Positions 38,867 to 45,737 of a DNA stretch of 64,000 nucleotides are shown one piece after another (positions within the stretch are counted from its first letter, which is position 1; each line of letters starts with the position of its first letter). Source of the stretch: Brucella grignonensis (GTDB lineage Bacteria > Pseudomonadota > Alphaproteobacteria > Rhizobiales > Rhizobiaceae); NCBI RefSeq assembly GCF_002252505.1, contig NZ_NNRL01000159.1, forward strand, positions 1 through 64,000. The letters are read 5' to 3'. The position numbers and the translations under genes are program-made. The notes below the pieces were generated by a model. The model saw only the letters and a list, made by a program, of their open reading frames with translations, was not told where the DNA came from and made no database searches.

Positions 38867-39154
38867 ATGAAAAGCCTCATGAGCCAAGCGGATGCAGAGA
38901 ACCTTGCAGTCGAAGCGCTTGTATGGCTGGCTCAGGACAAGGATCTGATGCCGCGTTTTCTCGCACTCACCGGGATAGAGGTTTCGTCAATTCGGTCTGC
39001 GGCTCAGGAACCGGGCTTTCTGGCGGGCGTCCTGCAATTCTATCTCAGCCACGAACCAACCCTGCTGCGCTTTTGCGAAGAGACCGGGCGAGATCCAGCG
39101 AGCATTGAAAAGGCCGCTTCACTGTTGCCCGGCGGGTTAAATCACCATCTTTAG
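38867..39154 (+). CDS. DUF3572 family protein
   Basis: A 95-residue soluble helical protein starting MKSLMSQADAENLAVEALVW, with LARDKDLMPRF-type sequence (LAQDKDLMPRFLALTG) and an FCEETGRDP motif. This is the DUF3572 pattern of alphaproteobacteria, function unknown. The ATG at 38867 is preferred over an upstream in-frame start because it is preceded by GGAGAAGCAG. It is divergent from divK and ends before a bidirectional-looking terminator. Confidence 0.8.
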   Translation: MKSLMSQADAENLAVEALVWLAQDKDLMPRFLALTGIEVSSIRSAAQEPGFLAGVLQFYLSHEPTLLRFCEETGRDPASIEKAASLLPGGLNHHL

Positions 39155-39196
39155 AACGGCACAGCGAATGCTGAACCGTCTCGACAGCTCCCCAAA

Positions 39197-39227
39197 ATAA
39201 AAAAGCGCCCTTGCGAGGCGCTTTTTC
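39197..39227. terminator. rho-independent terminator between convergent genes
   Basis: AAAAAAGCGCCC / GAGGCGCTTTTT around TTGC. A-run and T-run on either side allow it to act for both the DUF3572 gene and the convergent Rnk-like gene. Confidence 0.8.
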
Positions 39228-39241
39228 GACGTCATCAAAAA

Positions 39242-39655
39242 TTATTCTGCGCTTGCGGCTTCTGCAGCCGACACGCTCAAAACGCTCAGCTCGTGCGCTT
39301 TGCCGTCGCGTGCAATCCACGACATGGACTGACCTGGAGCCAGGCCGATGAGTGCCGTGCCGATTGGCGTCAGAATAGAAATCTTGCCCTGAGCAATATC
39401 CGCCTCACCCGGATAAACGAGCGTTACCTTGCGCTCGTGCCCGTCATTGGAGCGAAATTCGACTGTCGAACCCATATGAACGACATCCGCCGGCAGTTTC
39501 TTTTGCGGCACCACCTTGGCGCGGTCGAGTTCCTGCAACAATTCCTCGGCCACTTCCTCCAGCTTTTCGGAGACGTTCCCGGCCAGAATTGTCAGGCGTT
39601 CGTGATCGATGTCACTGACGACGATCTTGGGCTTCTTGCGATTCTTTACGCTCAT
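39242..39655 (-). CDS. GreA/GreB-type protein, nucleoside diphosphate kinase regulator (Rnk-like)
   Basis: A 137-residue protein with a short N-terminal coiled coil (ERLTILAGNVSEKLEEVAEE) and a C-terminal GreA/GreB FKBP-like domain (VVHMGSTVEFRSNDGHERKV, TLVYPGEADIAQGKISILTP, IGTALIGLAPGQSMSW). Rnk binds RNA polymerase near the secondary channel; its older name refers to effects on nucleoside diphosphate kinase. It lacks the long coiled coil of true GreA. It is monocistronic, converging with DUF3572. Confidence 0.85.
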   Translation of the reverse strand: MSVKNRKKPKIVVSDIDHERLTILAGNVSEKLEEVAEELLQELDRAKVVPQKKLPADVVHMGSTVEFRSNDGHERKVTLVYPGEADIAQGKISILTPIGTALIGLAPGQSMSWIARDGKAHELSVLSVSAAEAASAE

Positions 39656-39970
39656 GACGATAGCTCACTGCTGTCTTATGATAATTGCCCTCCGTAACGA
39701 TTCCGGTCCGGAGCGACTGATTGAATTTTGGAAGAAAGCGCTTTTAGTAATTCCGCTTGAAGGCAAGCGGCAAACCGTCCCCCGGAATCCTCTGCGCTGA
39801 GCAGGACTCGAGGGTTGCTATCCCGTGATCGGTTGAACCCGATGGAGTATGGAAGCAAAACGGTTGTTCATAGTACTAAACTTGGTGATATCCTTGCCAA
39901 TGTCAAGTGCACTGCTGACAGGACATGAGAGTGGCGATGGCATTGCCGAACTTTGGTGCTATAAAACGAT
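39656..39970. other. intergenic region between the Rnk-like gene and dinB
   Basis: No reading frame or RNA gene is supported in this stretch. It should contain the divergent promoters of the Rnk-like gene and dinB. The only clear site is the SOS box just beyond its right end. Confidence 0.5.
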
Positions 39971-39985
39971 GTTCCTTTTATGTTC
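39971..39985 (+). promoter_or_regulatory. LexA (SOS) box, GTTC-N7-GTTC
   Basis: GTTCCTTTTATGTTC matches the direct-repeat LexA operator of alphaproteobacteria (GTTC, seven bases, GTTC) exactly. It ends 18 bases before the dinB ATG, so LexA bound here would block transcription or its elongation. DNA damage would relieve repression. Confidence 0.85.
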
Positions 39986-40003
39986 ATGAAATAGCACGCA
40001 GCC

Positions 40004-41341
40004 ATGGTCGATCGATTCGCAGAAAATAGTCCGGAGCAAGGTTTCTGCCGCGATTGCATATCGCTGCAAAAGCTCGAGTCCGTGCGACGGTGCCGCGCCT
40101 GTGGCAGTCCACGCCTGGTTCGCCATGCAGAGCTTTACAAACTGTCGCTCGCCCATGTGGATTGCGATGCTTTTTATGCCTCGGTTGAAAAGCGGGATAA
40201 TCCGGAGCTTCGCGACAAGCCGCTTATCATTGGCGGCGGCACGCGTGGCGTGGTTTCGACCGCTTGTTATATTGCGCGCATTCATGGTGTGCGGTCTGCC
40301 ATGCCAATGTTTAAAGCACTGGAGGCCTGTCCCGAAGCAGTTGTGGTTAAACCAAATATGGAGAAATACGTTCGCGTCGGGCGTGAAGTCCGAGAGCTGA
40401 TGCTCGACCTTACCCCACTCGTCGAACCTATTTCCATCGATGAGGCATTTCTCGATCTGGGGGGAACTGAGCGGCTGCATCGTGCACCGGCGGCGATTGT
40501 GCTGGCGCGTTTTGCCAAACGTGTTGAAGAAGAAATTGGCATTACCATTTCGGTTGGTCTGTCCTATTGTAAATATCTGGCCAAGGTCGCGTCTGATCTT
40601 GAGAAGCCGCGCGGCTTCTCGGTCATCGGCGAAGCCGAAGCGCTCGATTTTCTGCGTAACAAGCCAGTCGCCATGATCTGGGGGGTCGGAAAATCCTTCA
40701 ACGCCAAGCTTGAAAGCGACGGCATTCGCACAATCGGGCAACTTCAGACTATGGATGAAGGCTCGCTCATGAAAGCCTATGGCACAATGGGTCAGCGGCT
40801 GTTCAGGCTTTCACGCGGACAAGACAGCCGCAAGGTTGAACCCGAACACGATATGAAAAGTGTTTCGGCCGAAACAACTTTCAACAAAGATCTCTCGCAA
40901 GCGAGTGATCTGGTGCCAGTGCTGCGCGCATTGTCTGAGAAGGTTTCACAGCGCCTGAAGGCTGGCGACATTGCCGGACGGACGGTCGTGCTCAAGCTTA
41001 AAACACAAGACTTCAAATTACGGACGCGCAATCGCCAACTGGCTGATCCTACACAGCTTGCTGACCGTATTTTCCGTACAGGCCTTCAGCTCCTGGAAAA
41101 AGAACTGGATGGAACCAAGTTCCGGCTGCTTGGCATTGGTGTTGGTGAGCTCTCGCCGGACGACCGCGCCGACCCGCCGGATCTCGTTGACACACAGGCT
41201 ACAAAGCGTGCGGTCGCAGAAGGCGCGATCGATCGCTTGCGCAACAAGTTTGGTCGTAACGCAGTTGAAACCGGCTACACATTCTCAAAAGGCAATCTCG
41301 CACGCCCGCAAACGCCCACCGACCGTGACCCCGATGAATGA
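40004..41341 (+). CDS. dinB: DNA polymerase IV with N-terminal zinc ribbon
   Basis: A 445-residue Y-family polymerase for translesion synthesis. The palm/finger motifs are [37 protein letters not shown] and [14 protein letters not shown] (catalytic acidic residues), followed by [16 protein letters not shown] and the little-finger domain. Before the polymerase lies an extra segment with two CxxC pairs (CRDC and CRAC, residues about 15-36), probably a zinc ribbon. Such extensions occur in rhizobial DinB proteins. A canonical clamp-binding motif was not evident at the tail. The SOS box directly upstream supports damage-inducible expression. Confidence 0.92.
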   Translation: MVDRFAENSPEQGFCRDCISLQKLESVRRCRACGSPRLVRHAELYKLSLAHVDCDAFYASVEKRDNPELRDKPLIIGGGTRGVVSTACYIARIHGVRSAMPMFKALEACPEAVVVKPNMEKYVRVGREVRELMLDLTPLVEPISIDEAFLDLGGTERLHRAPAAIVLARFAKRVEEEIGITISVGLSYCKYLAKVASDLEKPRGFSVIGEAEALDFLRNKPVAMIWGVGKSFNAKLESDGIRTIGQLQTMDEGSLMKAYGTMGQRLFRLSRGQDSRKVEPEHDMKSVSAETTFNKDLSQASDLVPVLRALSEKVSQRLKAGDIAGRTVVLKLKTQDFKLRTRNRQLADPTQLADRIFRTGLQLLEKELDGTKFRLLGIGVGELSPDDRADPPDLVDTQATKRAVAEGAIDRLRNKFGRNAVETGYTFSKGNLARPQTPTDRDPDE

Positions 41342-41478
41342 CACGGCCCTCGATAAGCTGCTACAAAGCTTGGGAGAAAAATAAATCAATCACGGCTAAC
41401 CGCTTGACGAAGCGTGTCTGGATCAATATTGGAACTGCTCAAGAGAGCGCTGACTGATTTGACAGACCTCTTACGGAT

Positions 41479-41552
41479 GGCCTCATGGCGGAGTGGTTAC
41501 GCAGAGGACTGCAAATCCTTGCACCCCGGTTCGATTCCGGGTGAGGCCTCCA
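41479..41552 (+). tRNA. tRNA-Cys (GCA anticodon)
   Basis: The gene starts GGCCTCA and ends TGAGGCC, discriminator T and encoded CCA, giving a perfect seven-pair acceptor stem. The anticodon stem-loop GGACTGCAAATCC has anticodon GCA. The T arm is CCCCGGTTCGATTCCGGG-like. Prophage-type genes begin right after its 3' end, so it is the likely integration site of the second prophage. Confidence 0.95.
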
Positions 41553-41613
41553 AAAACTTTATCAACAAAAACAATATATTAAGATGCATCGCAGGCTGTT
41601 AATGCCCTACTTT

Positions 41614-41703
41614 CATGTTGCATCTTGTCACAAATAGATTCCCTGTAATTACAATTGGTTACAAAAAACCCCGGCAAATCCATGCAACATGGAATGCAAC
41701 ATG
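41614..41703. repeat. repeated decamer ATGCAACATG next to tRNA-Cys (candidate integrase arm sites)
   Basis: ATGCAACATG occurs at 41682-41691 and 41694-41703 (12-base spacing, about one helical turn) and in inverted orientation at 41614-41623. Position between the tRNA 3' end and the first phage genes is where integrase or excisionase binding sites of an attachment region lie. Confidence 0.45.
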
Positions 41704-41711
41704 CCTGCCCC

Positions 41712-41810
41712 TCAAAGCGGCTTCAATCCACCGCCAATCACAAAGGCAACGAACGCCATTACCAAGCCGCTGATTACCAGCCACATGATTTTGGACAGGA
41801 TGCCGCTCAC
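41712..41810 (-). CDS. very small membrane protein at the end of the lysis cassette
   Basis: A 32-codon frame beginning GTG reads VSGILSKIMWLVISGLVMAF followed by VAFVIGGGLKPL, one membrane helix. The GTG sits immediately after the stop of the upstream gene in the same strand, suggesting coupling. It is the last possible gene of the phage late operon, 160 bases from the tRNA-Cys. It could be a pinholin-like or cryptic fragment. Short length keeps confidence low. Confidence 0.35.
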   Translation of the reverse strand: MSGILSKIMWLVISGLVMAFVAFVIGGGLKPL

Positions 41811-41811
41811 C

Positions 41812-42063
41812 CTATTTATGAAACCAGCCCCATATTTTCAGACTGTTCTCATAGAGTGAGGCAATGCCAACGATGACCGCAAGAATGGTTATTGCCATCC
41901 ATTTAAACACACGGCCCATGGTGCGCACCGTTGCGTAGAACTTGATCGCATCTTCCAGATTGTCGATATCGTCATCATCCAACTTGGACAAGAAATCCTT
42001 TGTTCGCGTAGGCAGTTCGATCATGCGTTCTACGGTCTGTGCTTCTTCGTCCATTGGTGTCAC
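41812..42063 (-). CDS. phage hypothetical membrane protein, possible holin
   Basis: An 83-residue protein with an acidic N-terminal half (LDDDDIDNLEDAIKFYATV) and one membrane helix near the C-terminus (WMAITILAVIVGIASLY). It overlaps the o-spanin stop by four bases, so it belongs to the lysis cassette. Small single-helix proteins at this place are often holins or lysis accessories, but the topology (helix at the C-terminus, soluble N-terminus) is also found in unrelated phage proteins. Confidence 0.55.
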   Translation of the reverse strand: MTPMDEEAQTVERMIELPTRTKDFLSKLDDDDIDNLEDAIKFYATVRTMGRVFKWMAITILAVIVGIASLYENSLKIWGWFHK

Positions 42064-42263
42064 TTCCAGCAGCCCCGCGATTTCCCGAATTGATTATGTC
42101 CCGCAATCCCCTGCCCTGCCTTTAGATCGTTTCCAGCCAGATAGACCGCCGTTTCGGGCTTAAGGCTTATCTGCTTCCATCCCGCGCAGTTGGTCGCATT
42201 GCTCGCGCATCCCGCCAAGCTCAAGGCAAAGCCTGCGAACATCCATATTGACAACTTCCTCAT
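42060..42263 (-). CDS. o-spanin (Rz1-like lipoprotein), nested with the i-spanin gene
   Basis: A 67-residue outer-membrane lipoprotein precursor: signal sequence MRKLSIWMFAGFALSLAGC with lipobox LAGC (Cys19), then a short periplasmic part. It starts inside the i-spanin gene in a different frame and overlaps it by 104 bases, the classic Rz/Rz1 arrangement. With the i-spanin it would bridge inner and outer membranes and fuse them in the last step of lysis. Family assignment rests on lipobox, size and overlap. Confidence 0.8.
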   Translation of the reverse strand: MRKLSIWMFAGFALSLAGCASNATNCAGWKQISLKPETAVYLAGNDLKAGQGIAGHNQFGKSRGCWK

Positions 42264-42435
42264 CTATATCCGCCCTCTTTTGGATTGCCTTTGCGGTTGC
42301 TTCCGCCGCTGCCATTGCGGCGCGCTGGCGCTCTTTCATCGCTCCGTAGAGATTGCCAGCAGCCAGCAACAAAAAAGCCGCCACGAGGGCGGCTATCGAG
42401 TATTTCAGCCAGTTCGGGATTAAGGCCCAGATCAT
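42160..42435 (-). CDS. i-spanin (Rz-like)
   Basis: A 91-residue protein with one N-terminal membrane helix (YSIAALVAAFLLLAAGNLYG) and a long Ala/Glu/Arg-rich periplasmic helix (MKERQRAAMAAAEATAKAIQ), the build of inner-membrane spanins. The ATG at 42433-42435 has GGAAG upstream and overlaps the endolysin stop by four bases; an upstream extension of the frame is not used. The o-spanin gene is embedded in its 3' end. Confidence 0.8.
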   Translation of the reverse strand: MIWALIPNWLKYSIAALVAAFLLLAAGNLYGAMKERQRAAMAAAEATAKAIQKRADIDEEVVNMDVRRLCLELGGMREQCDQLRGMEADKP

Positions 42436-43141
42436 GATTTGATCTTCCGGTAGATGCCCCAGAGTGTGAGAGCAAGAACGATGCCGCCGACAATAATGCG
42501 CGCCCACTGCCCGCTTGTGAGGCTGTCCTGCTGATCAACGATGGCCTGCGTAATATCTGGAAGGATCGGCCCAACTGAGCTGCCGACACCGATAGCACCC
42601 GCGCCACCGATCGTTGCCACATCGGTCTTGTTCGCCGCAGTTGTCGCTGTGACATTGTTCGAGGATACAAAAGCACCCTGCACCCACAGCCCCGCTTCGG
42701 CTGCGCGCCGGTTCACAAGGCCCTGCACTTTCCTGCCGCCAGCATTTACCCACTTGGCAAGTTCACCAGGCACTGCATCGTAGTCGCCCTTGTTCAGCTT
42801 CTTGAGCAGCGTCGACTTGTGAAGCGCGCCGGTGTTAAAATCGAACGAGACGAGCGTGGCGAACTGATTGTCATTGACCGGCACACTAACCAGACGCTCA
42901 ACCCGCGCCTCAAATTTCGCCAGATCGTTCTGCAGGATGCGTTCGGCTTCTTTATCGCCAATTGCCATACCCGGCGTAACCTTTGGCGCGCCAGCCGCTG
43001 ACGTATGGCCATAGCCAATAGTCAAAATGCCTGCGACATCCTTATATGCCGTTGTCTTGAGGCCTTCTTATATGCCGTTGTCTTGAGGCCTTCCCACTGC
43101 TTGATGAGCGAAAGCCCCGCCGCGTTGATGCGTCGTGCCAT
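42432..43141 (-). pseudogene. phage endolysin (GH24 lysozyme) disrupted by a 26-bp tandem duplication
   Basis: The intact gene would begin at the ATG at 43139-43141 (MARRINAAGLSLIKQWEGLK) and run TTAYKDVAGILTIGYGHT, giving the T4-type Glu-8-Asp-5-Thr catalytic pattern. A perfect 26-base direct duplication (43041-43066 and 43067-43092) shifts the frame after TTAYK and leads to an early stop. The remaining frame from 43025 lacks the catalytic Glu and Asp. The C-terminal part has the peptidoglycan-binding core (FDFNTGALHKSTLLKKLNKG, NRRAAEAGLW), then a Gly/Ala linker and a C-terminal membrane helix (WARIIVGGIVLALTLWGIY). Loss of one repeat copy would restore the gene. Confidence 0.85.
43041..43092. 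repeat. 26-bp perfect tandem duplication inside the endolysin gene
   Basis: The 26-base unit beginning CTTATATGCCGTTGTCTTGA occupies 43041-43066 and is repeated exactly at 43067-43092. Because 26 is not a multiple of three, it breaks the lysozyme frame. Confidence 0.95.
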
Positions 43142-43157
43142 TGTGTTTCCTTTCGGC

Positions 43158-43186
43158 AAAAGAAAAGGCCCCGCGATTGCAGGGCC
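43158..43186 (-). terminator. rho-independent terminator upstream of the endolysin
   Basis: On the minus strand GGCCCTGC-AATC-GCGGGGCC (8-base stem with one U-G pair) is followed by TTTTCTTTT. The same hairpin sequence recurs at 48524-48552. Confidence 0.8.
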
Positions 43187-43211
43187 CTACTAAGTTTTAT
43201 CGTTTGAAGCC

Positions 43212-43655
43212 TTAGCTTCCAGCTATAGCCTTTGCGGACTCAATAACTGCTTGCGAATTCACTTGTTCAATATCGTCATCTTTAAAGCGTCTAAACGCCC
43301 CAATAAGCAGCATAATTGTGACCGTGGATATAGAAACGACAGGAGCTACATACAGAGCAATCGTAACGGTAGGTGCTACATATACAATTGGGAAGAATAC
43401 GTAATGACACAATACATATGTTGCAAAAGTGACCATAATAGCAATTACAATCACGGCTATAAGCATAACAGCGTACCGCATAAGGATACGCTGTAAAACT
43501 TCGTGCTTTAACAGATTATTATATTCATCTTCGGCAGAGAGTGCCTTAGCGGCACGGTCGGCCTCGATAAAGGCCAACCGCGCTTCCAGATTATCCAAGC
43601 GCCCATCTGTAGGGCTGCCGCTTGTCGGGTCATTCGGAATGAAATCGTCTGCCAT
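43212..43655 (-). CDS. two-helix membrane protein coupled to a Panacea gene (candidate toxin)
   Basis: A 147-residue protein. The N-terminal 55 residues are hydrophilic and partly coiled coil (LDNLEARLAFIEADRAAKAL). Two long hydrophobic segments follow (AVMLIAVIVIAIMVTFATYV and a Val/Ile-rich stretch near VAPTVTIALYVAPVVSISTV). The C-terminus is charged (FRRFKDDDIEQ). Its ATG overlaps the stop of the Panacea-domain gene (TAATG), so both are made together. Panacea antitoxins are known to pair with varied toxins, some of them membrane proteins. A toxin or abortive-infection role here is inference; a plain membrane accessory protein of the phage is the alternative. Confidence 0.6.
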   Translation of the reverse strand: MADDFIPNDPTSGSPTDGRLDNLEARLAFIEADRAAKALSAEDEYNNLLKHEVLQRILMRYAVMLIAVIVIAIMVTFATYVLCHYVFFPIVYVAPTVTIALYVAPVVSISTVTIMLLIGAFRRFKDDDIEQVNSQAVIESAKAIAGS

Positions 43656-44107
43656 TATCCGGATCTAGCTAGCCTTTTTTGGCGATAATGCGCCAAGATC
43701 AAGTCATTTGTGATAGGGGCAAAAAAACCGAACTTCTTAGAAGCTATATCCCACGGCCCGCCGGGTTCATGAGTCATATCAGAAAGCCTGAAAGCGTGAA
43801 TTTTGCCGTAGCCTTGATAAATCTGCTCGAGAATATTCTCCGCGTAGGAGTTGTTAACCGCGTCGAACCCCGGAACTGGAGTTGTTATATCAACACCTTG
43901 CCCGCGGAAGGATCGGTAAACATCAGGAATTACGGGGCCACGCTTCCAAGCTTCGATCTTGTTACGGATCAAAGGAGCGCCTGACATCTCCAGATACCAG
44001 CCGTGAGAAATATAAACCAACTTCAGCAACTGCATTATGGAAAGTTGTTTTCCATCTTTCCCAGCGCGCTGGACGAACCAGTTGGCAATTTGACGTGCGT
44101 CGTACAT
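43655..44107 (-). CDS. Panacea-domain (DUF4065, SocA/GepA-like) protein
   Basis: A 150-residue soluble protein with the Panacea signature: LLKLVYISHGWYLEMSGAPL, IEAWKRGPVIPDVYRSFRG and the C-terminal THEPGGPWD motif. Panacea proteins neutralise diverse toxins in two-gene systems, and the Caulobacter member SocA is a proteolytic adaptor for the toxin SocB. A strong ribosome site (GGAGGGTAGT) precedes the ATG. It is the first gene of a two-gene unit inserted in the prophage lysis region. Autoregulation is possible through a GGTGAT / ATCACC inverted repeat around the upstream TTGACA. Confidence 0.82.
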   Translation of the reverse strand: MYDARQIANWFVQRAGKDGKQLSIMQLLKLVYISHGWYLEMSGAPLIRNKIEAWKRGPVIPDVYRSFRGQGVDITTPVPGFDAVNNSYAENILEQIYQGYGKIHAFRLSDMTHEPGGPWDIASKKFGFFAPITNDLILAHYRQKRLARSG

Positions 44108-44158
44108 ACTACCCTCCGTTCGCTAGTTGTTCGTACTGACTGCGTTCCTACACATATA

Positions 44159-44185
44159 GGTGATTCAGTTTGTCAAGTCATCACC
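44159..44185 (-). promoter_or_regulatory. candidate promoter/operator of the Panacea unit
   Basis: On the minus strand TTGACA (44171-44176) lies about 65 bases before the Panacea start and is enclosed by GGTGAT (44159-44164) and ATCACC (44180-44185). A good -10 box at standard spacing is not evident, so this is tentative. Confidence 0.25.
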
Positions 44186-44416
44186 CTGTGGAAAACATTA
44201 CTGGCAACAGGTATTTTGTCGCTATTCCACATAATCCACAACCTTAGACATTTTACATCAAGCCAGCGTGACGGGGATAACGCCTTTCGGCACGAAAAAG
44301 CCGCCTCAAGGGCGGTGAGGTGTGGAGCAGCGCTATAAGCGCCATGCTGATTACTAGGTTTTCCTTGCAATAATTATGGAATTGTGGAATCGAACCTAGC
44401 TAAATCGGATGGCAAC

Positions 44417-44509
44417 ATGTTTTTTGTTTTGAATATCTCTCTAACAATAATTGCTGCATTAATCGTAGCGGTTGTCATGTACGTTTATTTAAAATCTCCA
44501 ATAGAGTGA
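44417..44509 (+). CDS. possible very small single-helix membrane protein
   Basis: A 30-codon frame reads MFFVLNISLTIIAALIVAVV then MYVYLKSPIE, a single membrane helix with a short polar tail. It lies in the AT-rich stretch just upstream of the acyltransferase, same strand. The ribosome site is weak (GGAT). It might be a real small protein or a chance frame in AT-rich DNA. Confidence 0.3.
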   Translation: MFFVLNISLTIIAALIVAVVMYVYLKSPIE

Positions 44510-44564
44510 TTGAGCTTATTCTATCGGGATAAATGCAATATCTAATAACTGGTAATTGTTAGCT

Positions 44565-45737
44565 ATGTCGGAACGTTTAGACTACCTTGATGGACTTCGC
44601 GGCTTAGCGGCTCTCGCCGTTGTATTTTCTCACTTCGAGTCTGTGTTTTCTGCTGCAATTTCAAGCGGTGGACAGTACACGATAACGAATACATTAAAAG
44701 CATACTGGTTTTTATCAGGGGGCAACTTCGCGGTTTGCATCTTTTTTGTACTAAGCGGATATGTGCTAATACTGAAATATGACAAACGTGGCGGTGACGC
44801 TTTATCGTCAGGAGCATTGAAGCGGTATTTAAGGCTGACACCCGCAATCTTAGCTTCGGCAATCCTTTTGTATTTGATTCAAACGTCGATAGGCTTTTAC
44901 AATTCCGATGTAGCTCAATTGATTGGGGGGCATAACTGGCTTGCATCCAGTCAGCCACCACAAATCAGCTTTTTTGAGACAATTAAACAAGGTCTAACCG
45001 TTATTTTCCATGGGCAAAGCCCACAGAATGGCGTTTTGTGGACTATGAGAATAGAATTCTTGGGGTCTATGATTTTATTTGGGTTGTGTTCTTTGTTCTA
45101 TAAATCCAACTTTTACGGTATTATTTCATTATTATTTTCAGTTTTTCTAATATCGTATTATGGAGAAACCGGGCTTTATGTTTCCCTATTTATTGCTGGA
45201 AGTTATATCCTTAAAAGGAAGAACTTATATTTATTCTGGCCACTTATATTCGCGGCTCTATATTTAGGTTCATTTAGGGCTTGGGATGCGCCAATTAGCT
45301 CAATCTCTAATTCGTTTTATTGGAAGAATTTTATCGGTATAAAGCCGGACGTTGTGATTCATGCCGTGGGGGCAATAATCCTTGTCCTCTCAATACGCGG
45401 CAGCGAGATTGCTAAGCAAGCATTATCATTACCTGTGTGTTCATGGTTAGGGAGAATATCTTTCTCACTTTATCTAATTCACTTCACTGTGTTCAGTAGC
45501 CTTGGTTGCCTTGCCATTGTGAAACTCTCTCCGTTGATAGGCGTTCAATCGGCTTGTGTAGTAGGTTTGTCGTTGACCTTGATTGTGACATTTGCTCTTT
45601 CAGAGATATTAACAAGAACTGTTGACCTCCCTTCACAGAAACTTGCAGACGGGTTCGCAAGATTTTTTCTCAACCGACCGTCTGCGCAACAATCTATATC
45701 GCCCAAAAACTACCGTATGCTGGATCCCATCCAGTAA
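44565..45737 (+). CDS. acyltransferase family 3 membrane protein (OafA-like), prophage cargo
   Basis: A 390-residue inner-membrane acyltransferase. It opens MSERLDYLDGLRGLAALAVV with the catalytic His in FSHF, continues GGNFAVCIFFVLSGYVL and has the RYLRLTPAIL motif, all typical of acyltransferase-3. About ten membrane segments follow; no SGNH domain is attached. Such phage-borne enzymes O-acetylate O-antigen and change the receptor. The gene opposes the phage late genes and its 3' end overlaps the tailspike 3' end by 44 bases. It is strikingly AT-rich. The ATG at 44565 gives the family start; no strong ribosome site is seen. Confidence 0.88.
   Translation: MSERLDYLDGLRGLAALAVVFSHFESVFSAAISSGGQYTITNTLKAYWFLSGGNFAVCIFFVLSGYVLILKYDKRGGDALSSGALKRYLRLTPAILASAILLYLIQTSIGFYNSDVAQLIGGHNWLASSQPPQISFFETIKQGLTVIFHGQSPQNGVLWTMRIEFLGSMILFGLCSLFYKSNFYGIISLLFSVFLISYYGETGLYVSLFIAGSYILKRKNLYLFWPLIFAALYLGSFRAWDAPISSISNSFYWKNFIGIKPDVVIHAVGAIILVLSIRGSEIAKQALSLPVCSWLGRISFSLYLIHFTVFSSLGCLAIVKLSPLIGVQSACVVGLSLTLIVTFALSEILTRTVDLPSQKLADGFARFFLNRPSAQQSISPKNYRMLDPIQ

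Noticed and set aside
41334-41384. Short frame [16 protein letters not shown] starting within the dinB stop
   Set aside because: Only 16 codons, no ribosome site of its own, no recognisable family; more likely a chance frame or a scrap of a lost gene.
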